From Salinisphaera sp. (GTDB lineage Bacteria; Pseudomonadota; Gammaproteobacteria; Nevskiales; Salinisphaeraceae), in contig NZ_PBYA01000004.1 of assembly GCF_002729955.1 (NCBI RefSeq), positions 1 to 64,000 of the forward strand: a stretch of DNA of 64,000 nt, in the 5' to 3' direction. The translations under genes and the position numbers were made by a program. The notes under the pieces are model-generated. The model ran no database searches, was not told where the DNA came from, and was given only the letters and a program-made list of their open reading frames with translations. This document shows positions 27,465-37,433 of the stretch, one piece after another; positions within the stretch are counted from its first letter, which is position 1; each line of letters starts with the position of its first letter.

Positions 27465-28796
27465 ATGCGATCGAAAACCCGCAGCTCGCTGCTGATTGCG
27501 CTGGGCGTGGTCATCGGCGTGATCGTGAGCGTTGCCCAAGGCGGCCTGGCCGATCGCGGCAATGGCGACACCAACGACAGCGTCGAGTCCCAGGGCCTGC
27601 CCCTGGATGAACTGCGTACGTTCGTCGAGATCCTCAACCGGGTGAAGCAGGGCTATGTCGAGGACGTCTCCGACCAGGCGCTGCTGGAAAACTCCATCCG
27701 CGGCATGCTCGACGGCCTGGATCCGCATTCGGCCTACCTGAACGCCGAGGAATTCAAGGAGATCTCGATCTCCACCTCGGGCAAGTTCGGCGGCCTCGGT
27801 ATCGAAGTGCAGATGGCCAACGGCTTCGTGAAGGTCGTCGCGCCCATCGACGATACCCCCGCCAGCAAGGCCAATATCCAGGCCGGCGATCTGATCATTC
27901 GTATCGACGATCAGGCGGTCAAGGGCATGAGCCTGATGGACGCGGTCAAGGCCATGCGCGGCGATGCCGGCAGCGAAGTCACGCTCACCCTTCTGCGCGA
28001 AGAGCGCGACGAGCCGTTCAAGGTCACGCTCAAGCGCGCCGTGATCCGCGTCGAGAGCGTGAAATCGCGCATGCTCGACCGCGGCTACGGCTATGTGCGT
28101 ATCACCCAGTTCTCCAGCCAGACCGGCGACAGCCTCAAGCGCGAAATCTCCGACCTGAAGGACGAGGCCGAAGGCCCGCTGCGCGGCATCGTGCTCGATC
28201 TGCGCAACAACCCCGGCGGCGTGCTCAGCTCGGCCGTGGACGTGGCCGATACCTTCATCAACGCCGGCGATATCGTCTCGATTCGCGGGCGCGCACCCAA
28301 CACCGATCAACAGTTCGCCGCTACCCCGGGCGACATGCTCGACGGCGCGCCGATCGTGGTGCTGGTCAACGAAGGTTCGGCTTCGGCCTCGGAAATCGTC
28401 GCCGGCGCGCTGCAGGACGACAACCGGGCCGTGATCATGGGCAATCGCACCTTCGGCAAGGGCTCGGTGCAGACCATCGTGCCGCTGGCCAACGGAGCGG
28501 CGCTGAAGCTCACCACCGCGCGCTACTACACCCCCAGCGGGCGTTCGATTCAGGCCGAGGGCATCGAGCCGGACGTGGGCATACAGAACGTCAACGTCAC
28601 CGCCGCGGAATCGAGCAACGTCACGCCCTTCTCGGAGGCCGATCTGGCCGGCGCGCTGTCCAACGACACCCGCGACAGCCAGCGCGTGCCGGGCCCCTCG
28701 GATGCTGCCGGCAGCGGCGATCTTGCCCAGACGGACTATCCGCTCTACGAAGCGCTCAACCTGCTCAAGGGCCTGCACATCCTGCGCAATCGCTAG
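27465..28796 (+). CDS. C-terminal processing peptidase (S41, CtpA-like)
   Basis: This periplasmic serine protease of 443 residues has an N-terminal signal/anchor segment (LLIALGVVIGVIVSVAQGG), a PDZ domain (about residues 95-175) and the S41 catalytic Ser in NEGSASASEIVAGAL with the Lys in FGKGSVQ. Family members trim C-termini of exported proteins and control peptidoglycan hydrolases. It follows envC by 120 bases on the same strand, a common pairing; the gpmI gene often found before envC is absent. Confidence 0.94.
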   Translation: MRSKTRSSLLIALGVVIGVIVSVAQGGLADRGNGDTNDSVESQGLPLDELRTFVEILNRVKQGYVEDVSDQALLENSIRGMLDGLDPHSAYLNAEEFKEISISTSGKFGGLGIEVQMANGFVKVVAPIDDTPASKANIQAGDLIIRIDDQAVKGMSLMDAVKAMRGDAGSEVTLTLLREERDEPFKVTLKRAVIRVESVKSRMLDRGYGYVRITQFSSQTGDSLKREISDLKDEAEGPLRGIVLDLRNNPGGVLSSAVDVADTFINAGDIVSIRGRAPNTDQQFAATPGDMLDGAPIVVLVNEGSASASEIVAGALQDDNRAVIMGNRTFGKGSVQTIVPLANGAALKLTTARYYTPSGRSIQAEGIEPDVGIQNVNVTAAESSNVTPFSEADLAGALSNDTRDSQRVPGPSDAAGSGDLAQTDYPLYEALNLLKGLHILRNR

Positions 28797-28834
28797 GGAA
28801 GCTCTGCAAACCTGTCGCGGTCGCGCCGGCGTGC

Positions 28835-29419
28835 TCAGGCATCGCCGGCCAGGCGTGAACGCAGGTTCGCGCGTACGGCCGGCCATTCGGGCGTGATGAT
28901 CGAGTAGACCGCAGTATCGCGCAGGGTGCCATCGGCACGGATCTGGTGACTGCGCAGCACCCCGTCCTGCTTGGCGCCCAGCCGTTCGATGGCCCGCCTG
29001 GACGCGGTATTCATGCTGTGGGTGCGAAACTCCGCCGCGATGGCCTCGTTATCGTCGAACAGATACGACAGCAGCAGATACTTGCTTTCGCTGTTGATGG
29101 CGGTACGGCGTACACGCGCGGCATACCAGGTATAACCAATCAACGCCCGACGATTGCCCGCATCCACGCCATAAAAGCGCGTGGTGCCGACGATCTCGCC
29201 GCCGCGTTCGCGCACCACGAACGCACGCTGATCCGTGCTGGCCAGCGCGGTCTCGACATAGGCACGCATTTGCTGCGGGCTCGGCACATCGGCCACCCAC
29301 AGCCGCCAGGCTTCGCCATCGCGCACGGCCGTGCACAGCGCATCGACATGCTCGTGCGCCAGCGGCTCGAGTACGACGTGTTCGCCCTGCAGGCGTGTGC
29401 TATCCAGCCATCCCATCAC
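28835..29419 (-). CDS. GNAT N-acetyltransferase, RimJ/RimL-like
   Basis: The 194-residue protein fits the GNAT fold of the RimJ/RimL type: the N-terminal EHVVLEPLAHEHVDAL block, a central VVRERGGEIVGTTRFYGVD and the C-terminal HSMNTASRRAIERLGAKQDGVLR motif typical of N-terminal or antibiotic acetyltransferases. Substrate unknown. It overlaps the preceding GNAT gene by four bases, so the two are co-translated. Confidence 0.85.
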   Translation of the reverse strand: MMGWLDSTRLQGEHVVLEPLAHEHVDALCTAVRDGEAWRLWVADVPSPQQMRAYVETALASTDQRAFVVRERGGEIVGTTRFYGVDAGNRRALIGYTWYAARVRRTAINSESKYLLLSYLFDDNEAIAAEFRTHSMNTASRRAIERLGAKQDGVLRSHQIRADGTLRDTAVYSIITPEWPAVRANLRSRLAGDA

Positions 29420-29922
29420 AAACTCTCATCGATGCCGATCGGTGCCCAGCGAAGCACGAAGTGCGTTCGATTGCGACTGGTTTCCACGAAACCCAGCCGC
29501 TGATAGAACACCCGTGCGCGCTCGTTGCAGCGAAACACCTTGAGCGTGACCGCACAGCGCGCCTGCGCTGCCTGCGTTTGCATATGGCGCAGCAGACGAG
29601 TGCCGGTGCCCTGCCCACGGCTGCCCGGCCTGAGCACGATATTGGCCAGATGCAGCGCCTGGCTTCGACGCTGGGTCTGGATATAGCCCACCGCTCGGCT
29701 GCCGTCTTCAGTGCGTTGCATGACCACCCGGGGCGTGAGCGCAGCGAACAGTCGCTCGAAATCCCGCTGCTGCCAGCTTTCATCCCAGCCCCAGAGCGTT
29801 TCGATATACGCGCGGTACGCCTCAGTCTGCCAGCGAAACAGAATCGGCCGGTCGATGGCATCCGCCACGCGCAGCCAGAGCGTGTCGTCGATCGGCCCCG
29901 CCGCCAGCGCCGATCCAGGCAT
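29416..29922 (-). CDS. GNAT N-acetyltransferase
   Basis: A 168-residue GNAT-family enzyme with the acetyl-CoA-binding motif A visible as VLRPGSRGQGTGTRLL followed by ARVFYQRLGFVETSRNRTHFVL. Substrate unknown. It lies 13 bases downstream of ubiB and overlaps the next GNAT gene, so it may be the tail of the ubiE-ubiJ-ubiB operon, with no evident functional link. Confidence 0.85.
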   Translation of the reverse strand: MPGSALAAGPIDDTLWLRVADAIDRPILFRWQTEAYRAYIETLWGWDESWQQRDFERLFAALTPRVVMQRTEDGSRAVGYIQTQRRSQALHLANIVLRPGSRGQGTGTRLLRHMQTQAAQARCAVTLKVFRCNERARVFYQRLGFVETSRNRTHFVLRWAPIGIDESL

Positions 29923-29935
29923 TCAGCTAGGGAAA

Positions 29936-31555
29936 CTAGCCACGCGAGGCCCGCAGCCAGCAGACGAATCCGGCCAAACCGCCGACGATGCCCACCCACA
30001 GCGGCACGGGCGGATAGATCACCAGCAGCACGCCGGACACGACCAGCCCCGTGCCGACCACCGTCCAGCGCATGGCCCGGCGCGCGCTGCGCAGCTCGCG
30101 GGTGATATCGGTGAGCGCGCGTTCGAGTTCGCGCGCGGCCGGATTGGTGCCTTCGTCAAGACGCTTCATGAGCGTGGGCACGATGCGCGGCAGGCTGTCC
30201 ATGATCTGCGGCAGCTGGTTTTTCAACCGCTCGCCGGCCACGCGCGGGCTGGCGCGGTGGCGCATCCATTCCTCGAGCACCGGCTTGGCCGTGGCCCAGA
30301 GATCGAGCTGCGGATAGAGATCGCGGCCCAGGCCTTCGACGTTGAGCACGGTCTTTTGCAACAGCACCAGCTGCGGCTGAACCTGATAGCGATAGCGGCG
30401 CGCGATCTTGAACAGGCGTACCAGAAACAGGCCGAAGGAAATCTCGGCCAGCGGCTTGTTCATGATCGGCTCGGAGACGGTCCGAATCGCGCCTTCGAAT
30501 TCCTCGATGCTGGTATCGGCCGGCATCCAGCCGGATTCCACGTGCAGCTCGGCGATCTTGCGATAGTCCTGGTTGAAAAACGCCAGGAAGTTTTCGGCCA
30601 GATAGCGCTGGTCATCCACGGTCAGCGAACCGACGATGCCGAAGTCCAGGCCCACATAGCGCGGCCGATGCGGTACTTCCGGCTGCACCAGGATATTGCC
30701 GGGGTGCATGTCGGCATGGAAGAAGTTGTCGCGAAAGACCTGCTTGAAAAAGATTTCCACGCCGCGCTCGGCGAGCACCTTGAAGTCCACGCCAGCAGCC
30801 TTGAGCGTGTCGACATCGTCGATCGGCACGCCCCGCATATGCTCCATCACCAGCACCGTTTCGGTGCTGTAATCGAAATGGATTTCCGGGTGCACGATCA
30901 GATCCGAGCCGGCCCAGTTGCGCCCCAGCTGGCTGGCGTTGGCGCCCTCGCGCATGAGATCCAGCTCATCAGTGATGATGCGGTCGTACTCGGCCACGAT
31001 CTCGACCGGGCGCAGGCGCTTGGCTTCGGGATGAAAACGCGCGGCCAGCCCGGCCAGCCGGTAGAGCACGGCCACGTCGCGTTCGATGCGTTCGTGCACA
31101 TCGGGGCGCAGCACCTTGACCACCACCGAACGGCCCTCGGCTTCGCCTTCGCGAGCGTGCAGACGTGCCCGATGCACCTGCGCGATCGAGGCCGCGGCCA
31201 TGGGCTCGGTTTCGAAATACTCGAAGAACTGATCGAGCGAATGGCCATAGGCGGCCTCGATCAGGCGTCGCGCCTCGGCGCCTTCGAAGGGCGGCACCTC
31301 GTCCTGAAGCTTGGCCAGTTCCTCGGCCATGCCCTCGGGCAGCAGATCGCGCCGCGTGGACAGCGTCTGGCCGAATTTCACGAACACCGGGCCGAGCTCT
31401 TCGAGCGCCAGGCGCAGACGTACGTTCAATGGCTCGTCGAACGCACGCGGCTTGCCCACCAGCCAAGTGGGCGCCGCATCGCCGGCGAGTTCGCCCAGGC
31501 CGTACCGCCGTGCCGTACGGATGATTTCCAGCATGCGCCGGCTGCGATCGAACAT
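29936..31555 (-). CDS. ubiB: Ubiquinone biosynthesis regulatory protein kinase UbiB
   Basis: UbiB is an atypical kinase-like ATPase of the inner membrane needed for ubiquinone synthesis. The 539-residue protein has the family KxGQ motif at 60-63 (KFGQTLSTRRDLLP), the alanine-rich loop AAASIAQVH and the HADMHPGNI and LDFGIVG catalytic motifs, with two C-terminal transmembrane helices. Its start overlaps the stop of ubiJ. Confidence 0.96.
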   Translation of the reverse strand: MFDRSRRMLEIIRTARRYGLGELAGDAAPTWLVGKPRAFDEPLNVRLRLALEELGPVFVKFGQTLSTRRDLLPEGMAEELAKLQDEVPPFEGAEARRLIEAAYGHSLDQFFEYFETEPMAAASIAQVHRARLHAREGEAEGRSVVVKVLRPDVHERIERDVAVLYRLAGLAARFHPEAKRLRPVEIVAEYDRIITDELDLMREGANASQLGRNWAGSDLIVHPEIHFDYSTETVLVMEHMRGVPIDDVDTLKAAGVDFKVLAERGVEIFFKQVFRDNFFHADMHPGNILVQPEVPHRPRYVGLDFGIVGSLTVDDQRYLAENFLAFFNQDYRKIAELHVESGWMPADTSIEEFEGAIRTVSEPIMNKPLAEISFGLFLVRLFKIARRYRYQVQPQLVLLQKTVLNVEGLGRDLYPQLDLWATAKPVLEEWMRHRASPRVAGERLKNQLPQIMDSLPRIVPTLMKRLDEGTNPAARELERALTDITRELRSARRAMRWTVVGTGLVVSGVLLVIYPPVPLWVGIVGGLAGFVCWLRASRG

Positions 31556-32181
31556 CAGCGGCTTCCTTCGCTTGCACGCGCCACGCGGGCCGACAGCCGC
31601 TCGACGTCGTCACGCAGGGTTTCGATTTCGGTCACGAACTTCTCGTGTTCCCAGGGCCCGATCACGTCGCGCGTTTCCTCGCGCAGATATTCGGCCGTCT
31701 GTTCCGGAAATTCACGCGCGGCGCGCGAAAACAGCGCCCGGGCCTGCTTGATGCCCTGGCCGATAAAATAGGCCGGCACCGGCCCCAGCCGTGCATCGAT
31801 GATATCGGTGAGGTCGAAATCCACGCTGGCGAACAGGTCCGAAAAACGCTGGGCCACGCCCACATCGCCCTCGATACGCAGACCACCACCGGTAATACCT
31901 TCACGACCACCGGAAAACAGGATGCGCCCGAAAGCGGTCGACGTGCCGGTCAGGCAAACGTCCGCCTGCGTATCGGGCACGCCGCGCAGCTGCATGCCGT
32001 GCGCCTCGGCGATGAACACCAGCCGCAGCTGCAGATCGGAAAAGCGCAGCTCTAGCGAACGTCCGGCCAGATCTTCGCAGCGCGCCAGCGCACGCGGATC
32101 GCGGCCCAGATACCGATTGAGTGCGATCTCGGCCGCGCCCAGCGCGGGGGTGGGCAGGCTTCTAAAAGACGAATCCGTCAT
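31555..32181 (-). CDS. ubiJ: Ubiquinone biosynthesis accessory factor UbiJ
   Basis: UbiJ is a lipid-binding SCP2-domain protein that, with UbiK, organises the Ubi complex. The 208-residue product has an SCP2-like N-terminal half ([28 protein letters not shown]) and a helical C-terminus ([19 protein letters not shown]). It overlaps ubiE by four bases and ubiB by one, the standard ubiE-ubiJ-ubiB order. Confidence 0.93.
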   Translation of the reverse strand: MTDSSFRSLPTPALGAAEIALNRYLGRDPRALARCEDLAGRSLELRFSDLQLRLVFIAEAHGMQLRGVPDTQADVCLTGTSTAFGRILFSGGREGITGGGLRIEGDVGVAQRFSDLFASVDFDLTDIIDARLGPVPAYFIGQGIKQARALFSRAAREFPEQTAEYLREETRDVIGPWEHEKFVTEIETLRDDVERLSARVARASEGSR

Positions 32182-32981
32182 GGCGCATAGCCGCGGTGCA
32201 CGGCGACGATGCCGCCGGTGAGATTGTGATAGCCACAGCGCACAAGCCCGGCCGTTTCCATCATCGACTGAAGCGTGCCCTGATCCGGATGCATGCGAAT
32301 CGATTCCGCCAGATACCGATACGAAGCTTCGTCCTTGGCCACCGTCTTGCCCAGCCAGGGCAGCACGGAAAACGAGTAGATATCGTAGAGCTTGTCCAGA
32401 CCCGGCACCGCCGGCTTGGAAAACTCCAGCACGATGGCCCGCCCGCCGGGACGGGTCACGCGCTGCATTTCGGCGAGCGCGGCCGGCTTGTCGGTGACGT
32501 TGCGCAAGCCGAAGCCGATCGACACGCAGTCGAAGCTGTTGTCGGCAAAGGGCAGTTTCTCGGCGTTGGCCAGGCAGTAATCGATATTTCCAGCCACGCC
32601 GCGATCGAGCATGCGCTCGCGGCCGTTGGCGAGCATCGCGCCGTTGATATCGGAGAGCAGTACGCGGCCGCTCGGGCCCACGCGCCGCGCGAAGCCGGCC
32701 GCCAGATCGCCGGTGCCCCCGGCCAGGTCCAGCACCCGTTCGCCTTCGCGCACGGCGGCCAGCTCCAGAGTGAAACGCTTCCAGGCCCGATGAATACCCA
32801 TGGACATCAGGTCGTTCATCAGATCGTAGTTGTCGGCCACGGAATCGAACACCGCGCCCACGCGGCCCTGTTTTTCGCCGCGGGCGACGCGTTCATAGCC
32901 GAAGTCGATCGTATCGTCATCGGCAGCGGCGTTATCCGCGCTGCGCGCAGCGCGATCGGAGGAGTCGTCTTGAGAGACCAT
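32178..32981 (-). CDS. ubiE: Demethylmenaquinone/ubiquinone methyltransferase UbiE
   Basis: UbiE performs the SAM-dependent C-methylation in ubiquinone and menaquinone synthesis. The 267-residue protein has the signature [17 protein letters not shown], the SAM-binding motif [11 protein letters not shown] and [11 protein letters not shown]. The N-terminal 25 residues are acidic and variable. It is the first gene of the ubiE-ubiJ-ubiB operon and divergent from the following reductase gene. Confidence 0.97.
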   Translation of the reverse strand: MVSQDDSSDRAARSADNAAADDDTIDFGYERVARGEKQGRVGAVFDSVADNYDLMNDLMSMGIHRAWKRFTLELAAVREGERVLDLAGGTGDLAAGFARRVGPSGRVLLSDINGAMLANGRERMLDRGVAGNIDYCLANAEKLPFADNSFDCVSIGFGLRNVTDKPAALAEMQRVTRPGGRAIVLEFSKPAVPGLDKLYDIYSFSVLPWLGKTVAKDEASYRYLAESIRMHPDQGTLQSMMETAGLVRCGYHNLTGGIVAVHRGYAP

Positions 32982-33111
32982 GGCGGACCCTGGATTGAGG
33001 CTGCGGCAAGCTTACGCGAGGCACGGCAGACGGCCAAGCGACGCCTGACATGACAGGTAATGCAGGTTGTCTAGTAGATTAGCGCGATCTGTTCAAACGG
33101 TTGCCTCAGCT

Positions 33112-34329
33112 ATGGATACGCCTGCTTTCGATATCGTGGTTTTCGGTGCGACGAGCTTCGTCGGCCAGCTGACCTGTCGCTACCTGGCCGAGCGCTACGG
33201 CGACGACGGCGAGGTGCGCTGGGCGATGGCCGGGCGCTCCAAGGCCAAGCTCGGCCAGGTGCGTAGCGAAATCGGCAACCCGGAAGTGGCCATGATCGTC
33301 GCCGACGCCAACGATGCGGATTCGCTGGCGGCGATGTGTGCCCAGACCCGCGTGGTCATTTCCACCGTGGGCCCCTACGCGCTCTACGGCGAAACCCTTG
33401 TGGCCACCTGTGCCGACAGCGGCACCGACTACTGCGACCTGACCGGCGAGGTGCACTGGATCGCGGCCATGCTCGATAAATATGAACAGCGCGCCCAGGC
33501 CAGCGGCGCACGCATCGTCAACTGCTGCGGCTTCGACTCCCTGCCGTCGGATCTAGGCGTGCATTTTCTGCAACGCCACGCCCGCGAGCGCTTCGGCGCG
33601 CCCTGCACACGGGTGAAGCTGCGGGTGAAGGCCATGCGCGGCACCTTCTCGGGCGGCACCGTGGCCAGTCTGGTGAACTTCGCCAAGGAAGTGCGGGCCA
33701 ACCCGGCATTGCGCAAACAGCTGGCCAACCCGTATTCGATCTGCCCCGAAGGCTATCGGCCCGAGGTACGCCAGCCCAACCCCAAGGGTGCATCGTTCGA
33801 CCCGGATGCCGACAGCTGGATCGCGCCGTTCATCATGGCCAGCTGCAACACCCGCGTGGTTCAGCGCAGCAACGCCCTGTCGGGCCAGGCCTACGGCGCC
33901 GAGTTCAAGTACGACGAGGCGATGATGACCGGGCGTGGCACCAAGGGCCGGCTCAACGCCTACGGCCTGGCTGCGGGCCTGGGCGGTTTTCTCGTCGGCG
34001 TGGCGATCAAGCCCACGCGTGCGCTGCTGCAACGCTTCGTACTGCCCGAGCCGGGCGAAGGCCCGAGCCCGAGCGCGCAGGAGAAAGGCTTTTACGACAT
34101 GCGTCTGTTCGGCACCACCGCGGCCGGCGAAAAACTCAAGGCCAAGGTGGTGGGCGACCGCGACCCCGGCTATGGCTCGACCTCCAAGATGCTCTCCGAG
34201 GCGGCGATCTGCCTGAGCCAGCGTGGCGAAACCGAAGGCGGCTTCTGGACCCCGGCCACCCTGCTGGGCGATGCCCTGATCGATCGTCTGCACGAACGCG
34301 CGGGCGTGACCTTCGAACTCGTCGACTAA
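33112..34329 (+). CDS. Saccharopine dehydrogenase-like NAD(P)-binding protein
   Basis: The 405-residue protein begins with a Rossmann fold (FDIVVFGATSFVGQLTCRYL) and continues through VVISTVGPYALYGE and GTDYCDLTGEVHW, the pattern of the trans-acting enoyl reductase/saccharopine-dehydrogenase-like family found in mycobacteria and proteobacteria. A role in lipid metabolism is suggested by the family and is not shown by the sequence. The ATG at 33112 is preferred over one at 33067 because the fold starts directly after it. Divergent from ubiE. Confidence 0.85.
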   Translation: MDTPAFDIVVFGATSFVGQLTCRYLAERYGDDGEVRWAMAGRSKAKLGQVRSEIGNPEVAMIVADANDADSLAAMCAQTRVVISTVGPYALYGETLVATCADSGTDYCDLTGEVHWIAAMLDKYEQRAQASGARIVNCCGFDSLPSDLGVHFLQRHARERFGAPCTRVKLRVKAMRGTFSGGTVASLVNFAKEVRANPALRKQLANPYSICPEGYRPEVRQPNPKGASFDPDADSWIAPFIMASCNTRVVQRSNALSGQAYGAEFKYDEAMMTGRGTKGRLNAYGLAAGLGGFLVGVAIKPTRALLQRFVLPEPGEGPSPSAQEKGFYDMRLFGTTAAGEKLKAKVVGDRDPGYGSTSKMLSEAAICLSQRGETEGGFWTPATLLGDALIDRLHERAGVTFELVD

Positions 34330-34349
34330 CCCGCCGGGCGGCCGTGGGT

Positions 34350-36041
34350 TCAGCCATGCGCGGGCTGTCGATTTTCGCCAACCGGCGGCCGGCAGGGGCG
34401 AAAGATATCCTCTTGCGGCCGATAAACCTGCGTCTGTACGGAAAACAGCCCGAGCACCGTATCGAAGAGGTTGTCCTGGGAATAATCGTTGTCTTCGAGC
34501 CCGGCCAGGCAGCCGGCCGGCAGACCAAAGCCGGGCGACAACCACGCCAGCGCCGGCACGTGGGTCTGATACGAAGGCGCCAGCGCATAGGGAAAGCCGT
34601 GCAGATACAGACCCTCCTCGCCCAGCGATTCGCCATGATCGGATACATAGAACAGGGCCGTGGCATCGTTGCGCTGTCGGGCATCGCGCGCCAATAACGC
34701 AATCGCGTCGTCGAGGACCGCATCGGTGTAGAGAATGCTGTTGTCGTAGGCGTTCACGATCGCCTGGCGATCACAGTCCTGAGGCTGGTTGCTCTCACAG
34801 ACAGGCCTGAACCGGGCGAAGCGCTGAGGATAGCGTTTGTAGTATTCCGGGCCGTGGCTGCCTTTTTGATGCAGCACCACGAGCAGGTCGCCTTGCGTTG
34901 CCGCGATACGTTCGTTGAGACCGCGCAGCAGGATTTCATCGAAGCATTCTTCGTCGTTGCACAGTGCCGGATCGTCGGCATGGGACAGATCTTCGCTGGG
35001 CACGCGGGCACAAACGCCCTTGCAGCCCGAGTTGTTGTCGCGCCAGAGCACGCTCACGCCGGCATGGGCGAGCACGTCGAGCAGGCCCTCGGTATAACGC
35101 GCCTCGCCGGCGTCGTAGTCATGACGATTTTGGCGCGAAAACATGCAGGGCACCGAAACCGAGGTGGAGGTGCCACAGGAACTGAAACGCGTGAAATTGA
35201 CCAGATCGCGCCTGGCCAGCCGCGGGTTGGTCGGTCGAGCATAGCCGTCGAGGGAGAAGTTGGCGGCCCGGGCGGTCTCGCCCACCACCACGATCACCAC
35301 CCGTCGCGGCGTGCCGGCCGGGCTCGGGCGCCGGGCATCGACCCCCAGCGATTCGATGGGTCGATTGGCTGCCTCGGCGGTCTGGGTGAAGGCTTCGACG
35401 GCGGCATACAGCGGGTAGCTGGGATTGACCAGATAGCGCAGTTCCCGGTTCTGGCGCAGCACGAGCGCGAAATCCTTGTAATGGCTGTACACACTCACCC
35501 CCAGCACGGCAATGGCCAGGATCGCGGTGAGCAGGCGCAGCCCCGCCTCGCGCCAGAACGATCGATAGCGCACCTGCCAGATACAGACCACGACTGCCGG
35601 CAGGATGCCGGTCAGCAACAGATGCGACACGAGCCCCGGGCTCAGCAGCCCCGAGGCTTCGCCGCGATCGGTTTCCAGCAGGTTGTGGATCATCGTGTCG
35701 TCGATGACCACGCCGTAGGTGCTCATGAAATAACTGGCGGCCGAGCCCACCAGCAGCAGCGTGACCAGCGCCGGCTTGAACACATAGCGCAGGCCGAACA
35801 ACGAAATCAGCAATACGAAAAATGCGACCATGGCGGCCGCGAGCGCCAGTCCGAAACCCAGGTTGCGCGCCACGCCGATGTCGGCTTCGGCGATCACCGT
35901 CTTCCAGAACACGGTATTGAGAAATACGGCAATGAATACCGCGGCCGCCAGGGTCAGTCCCGGGACGCTGCTGGTCGGGCGCGGCAGCCCTTGCAGCCAT
36001 GCGCCGAATTGTCTTGCATAACGAACAGACCCAGACACCAT
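34350..36041 (-). CDS. eptA: Lipid A phosphoethanolamine transferase, EptA/MCR-type
   Basis: The enzyme transfers phosphoethanolamine from phosphatidylethanolamine to lipid A phosphates on the periplasmic face of the inner membrane, lowering affinity for cationic peptides such as polymyxin. The 563-residue protein has five N-terminal transmembrane helices (about 30-190) and a sulfatase-like domain with metal ligand Glu255 (VVVGETARA), nucleophile Thr291 in SSCGTSTSVSVPCMFS and VSDHGESLGE near the C-terminus. Several cysteines that form disulfides in this family are present. It is last in the operon, 114 bases after the kinase gene. Confidence 0.92.
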   Translation of the reverse strand: MVSGSVRYARQFGAWLQGLPRPTSSVPGLTLAAAVFIAVFLNTVFWKTVIAEADIGVARNLGFGLALAAAMVAFFVLLISLFGLRYVFKPALVTLLLVGSAASYFMSTYGVVIDDTMIHNLLETDRGEASGLLSPGLVSHLLLTGILPAVVVCIWQVRYRSFWREAGLRLLTAILAIAVLGVSVYSHYKDFALVLRQNRELRYLVNPSYPLYAAVEAFTQTAEAANRPIESLGVDARRPSPAGTPRRVVIVVVGETARAANFSLDGYARPTNPRLARRDLVNFTRFSSCGTSTSVSVPCMFSRQNRHDYDAGEARYTEGLLDVLAHAGVSVLWRDNNSGCKGVCARVPSEDLSHADDPALCNDEECFDEILLRGLNERIAATQGDLLVVLHQKGSHGPEYYKRYPQRFARFRPVCESNQPQDCDRQAIVNAYDNSILYTDAVLDDAIALLARDARQRNDATALFYVSDHGESLGEEGLYLHGFPYALAPSYQTHVPALAWLSPGFGLPAGCLAGLEDNDYSQDNLFDTVLGLFSVQTQVYRPQEDIFRPCRPPVGENRQPAHG

Positions 36042-36155
36042 GGCAACGCTCGTAGACGATGAATTTCGCCGTCGAGCATGGGCTGCTCCATGTGTGCCAC
36101 GGATCGCGCTGGCGTTGTTATTTCGTTATCTCGGCGCCCGGGTTCACCACCGCTT

Positions 36156-37433
36156 TCAAGCACCGAAACGAAGCATGAACTCGGTGCCTGCGCCGACGCT
36201 GCTCTCCACTTCGACCCGCCAGCCGAAGCGTTCGCTGATGCGTTTGACCAGATACAGTCCCAGGCCCTGGCCGCGGCTGTGCTCGCCCTTGAAACGGCGG
36301 TCGAACAGACGCGACAGGGCGGCCGGGGCGATGCCTGCCCCATGATCGCGAATGCTCAGCCCCGTGGCGTCGAGGCGCACATCGATATGCGAGCCGTTGC
36401 CATGCTCGATGGCATTGCGAAGCAGGTTGTTCACCACCGACAGCACCATGCTCGCCGGCGCATTCACATGGACTTCGGTTTCGGCCTCGAACGCGATCGC
36501 GCCCGCCCTCTGCGCCGAAAAAATATGCCCCTGCATGGCAATGGCTTCGCGCACGACCGGGCTGACCGGCGTATCGAACACCTCGCTGCCCTGCTCGCGC
36601 GCGAACAGCAGCAGCGCCTCGATGAGCTCGTGCATGCGCGCGGCCGCGGCCCGCGCCCGTGCAAGACGCCGCTGCGACTTGGCCGACAGATCCTGGTCTT
36701 CCACGATCAGATCCAGCGAGCTGATCACCGTCGCCAACGGCGTGCGCAGCTCATGGCTGGCATCTTCGGTGAAGGCCTGTTCGCGGGCGACGAAGGCATC
36801 AAAACGATCCAGCACGCCGTCGAAGGCCTCGACGATGATATTGAGCTGGCGATCGCCGGTGGCCGGGGTCAGATCCGGGCGCTGCTCACCCGGCACGATC
36901 GCGCCCACGCGATGAGCCAGCCGCCGCACCGGACGCATGACCACATGCGATAGCCACAGGGCCACCAGTACGGCCAGAAACATCGCCCCCAGACCGGCGA
37001 TCCAGGCCACGCCGATCAATTCCTTCTCCAGGCGTTCTTCGGGCGTGAGATCGAGCAGTACATACAGGCTGTGGTCGCCGATGTCGCGGCGGGTTGCCTG
37101 GTATTCGTAAGCCGCGCCCGGCAGCCAGACCTCGTGCGACTGGCCGCTGGCAATCGACTTCACGCTCTCCGGCAGGCCGTCGGTTTCGCCCCTGGGCACG
37201 ACGTATGTTTCGAGGTTCGGCCCGAGCAGATCCAGCAGCTGCGGGTCGCGTCGATACAGTGCATCCACCCGGTCCAGCTCTCGCGCGAGCTGGCCGTGGG
37301 TCATGTCGTGTTCGAGCACTTCCAGAAACGACGATACGGCATAGATCATGCCGCCCAGCACCACCAGCACGGGCACCAGGGTGGCGAGAAGAATGCGCGG
37401 CCGCAGCCCGGGCCGGAAACTAAAGCTTGTCAT
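36156..37433 (-). CDS. Sensor histidine kinase of the OmpR-partner type
   Basis: The 425-residue kinase has two transmembrane helices (about 12-36 and 139-163) around a periplasmic domain of about 100 residues, a HAMP segment, an H-box with His227 (DASHELRTPLATV) and an ATPase domain (NNLLRNAIEHGNG, DHGAGI, GQGLGLYLVKRI). The sensor domain is of the PmrB/ColS length, but the ligand cannot be deduced. It overlaps the response regulator by 14 bases and is followed by eptA, so regulation of lipid A modification is the obvious inference. Confidence 0.93.
   Translation of the reverse strand: MTSFSFRPGLRPRILLATLVPVLVVLGGMIYAVSSFLEVLEHDMTHGQLARELDRVDALYRRDPQLLDLLGPNLETYVVPRGETDGLPESVKSIASGQSHEVWLPGAAYEYQATRRDIGDHSLYVLLDLTPEERLEKELIGVAWIAGLGAMFLAVLVALWLSHVVMRPVRRLAHRVGAIVPGEQRPDLTPATGDRQLNIIVEAFDGVLDRFDAFVAREQAFTEDASHELRTPLATVISSLDLIVEDQDLSAKSQRRLARARAAAARMHELIEALLLFAREQGSEVFDTPVSPVVREAIAMQGHIFSAQRAGAIAFEAETEVHVNAPASMVLSVVNNLLRNAIEHGNGSHIDVRLDATGLSIRDHGAGIAPAALSRLFDRRFKGEHSRGQGLGLYLVKRISERFGWRVEVESSVGAGTEFMLRFGA

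Noticed and set aside
26829-28886. 685-codon reverse frame over envC and ctpA
   Set aside because: Antisense to conserved genes; product is His/Gly/Ala-rich noise.
29711-31771. 686-codon forward frame over ubiB
   Set aside because: Antisense to ubiB and ubiJ; no recognisable domain.
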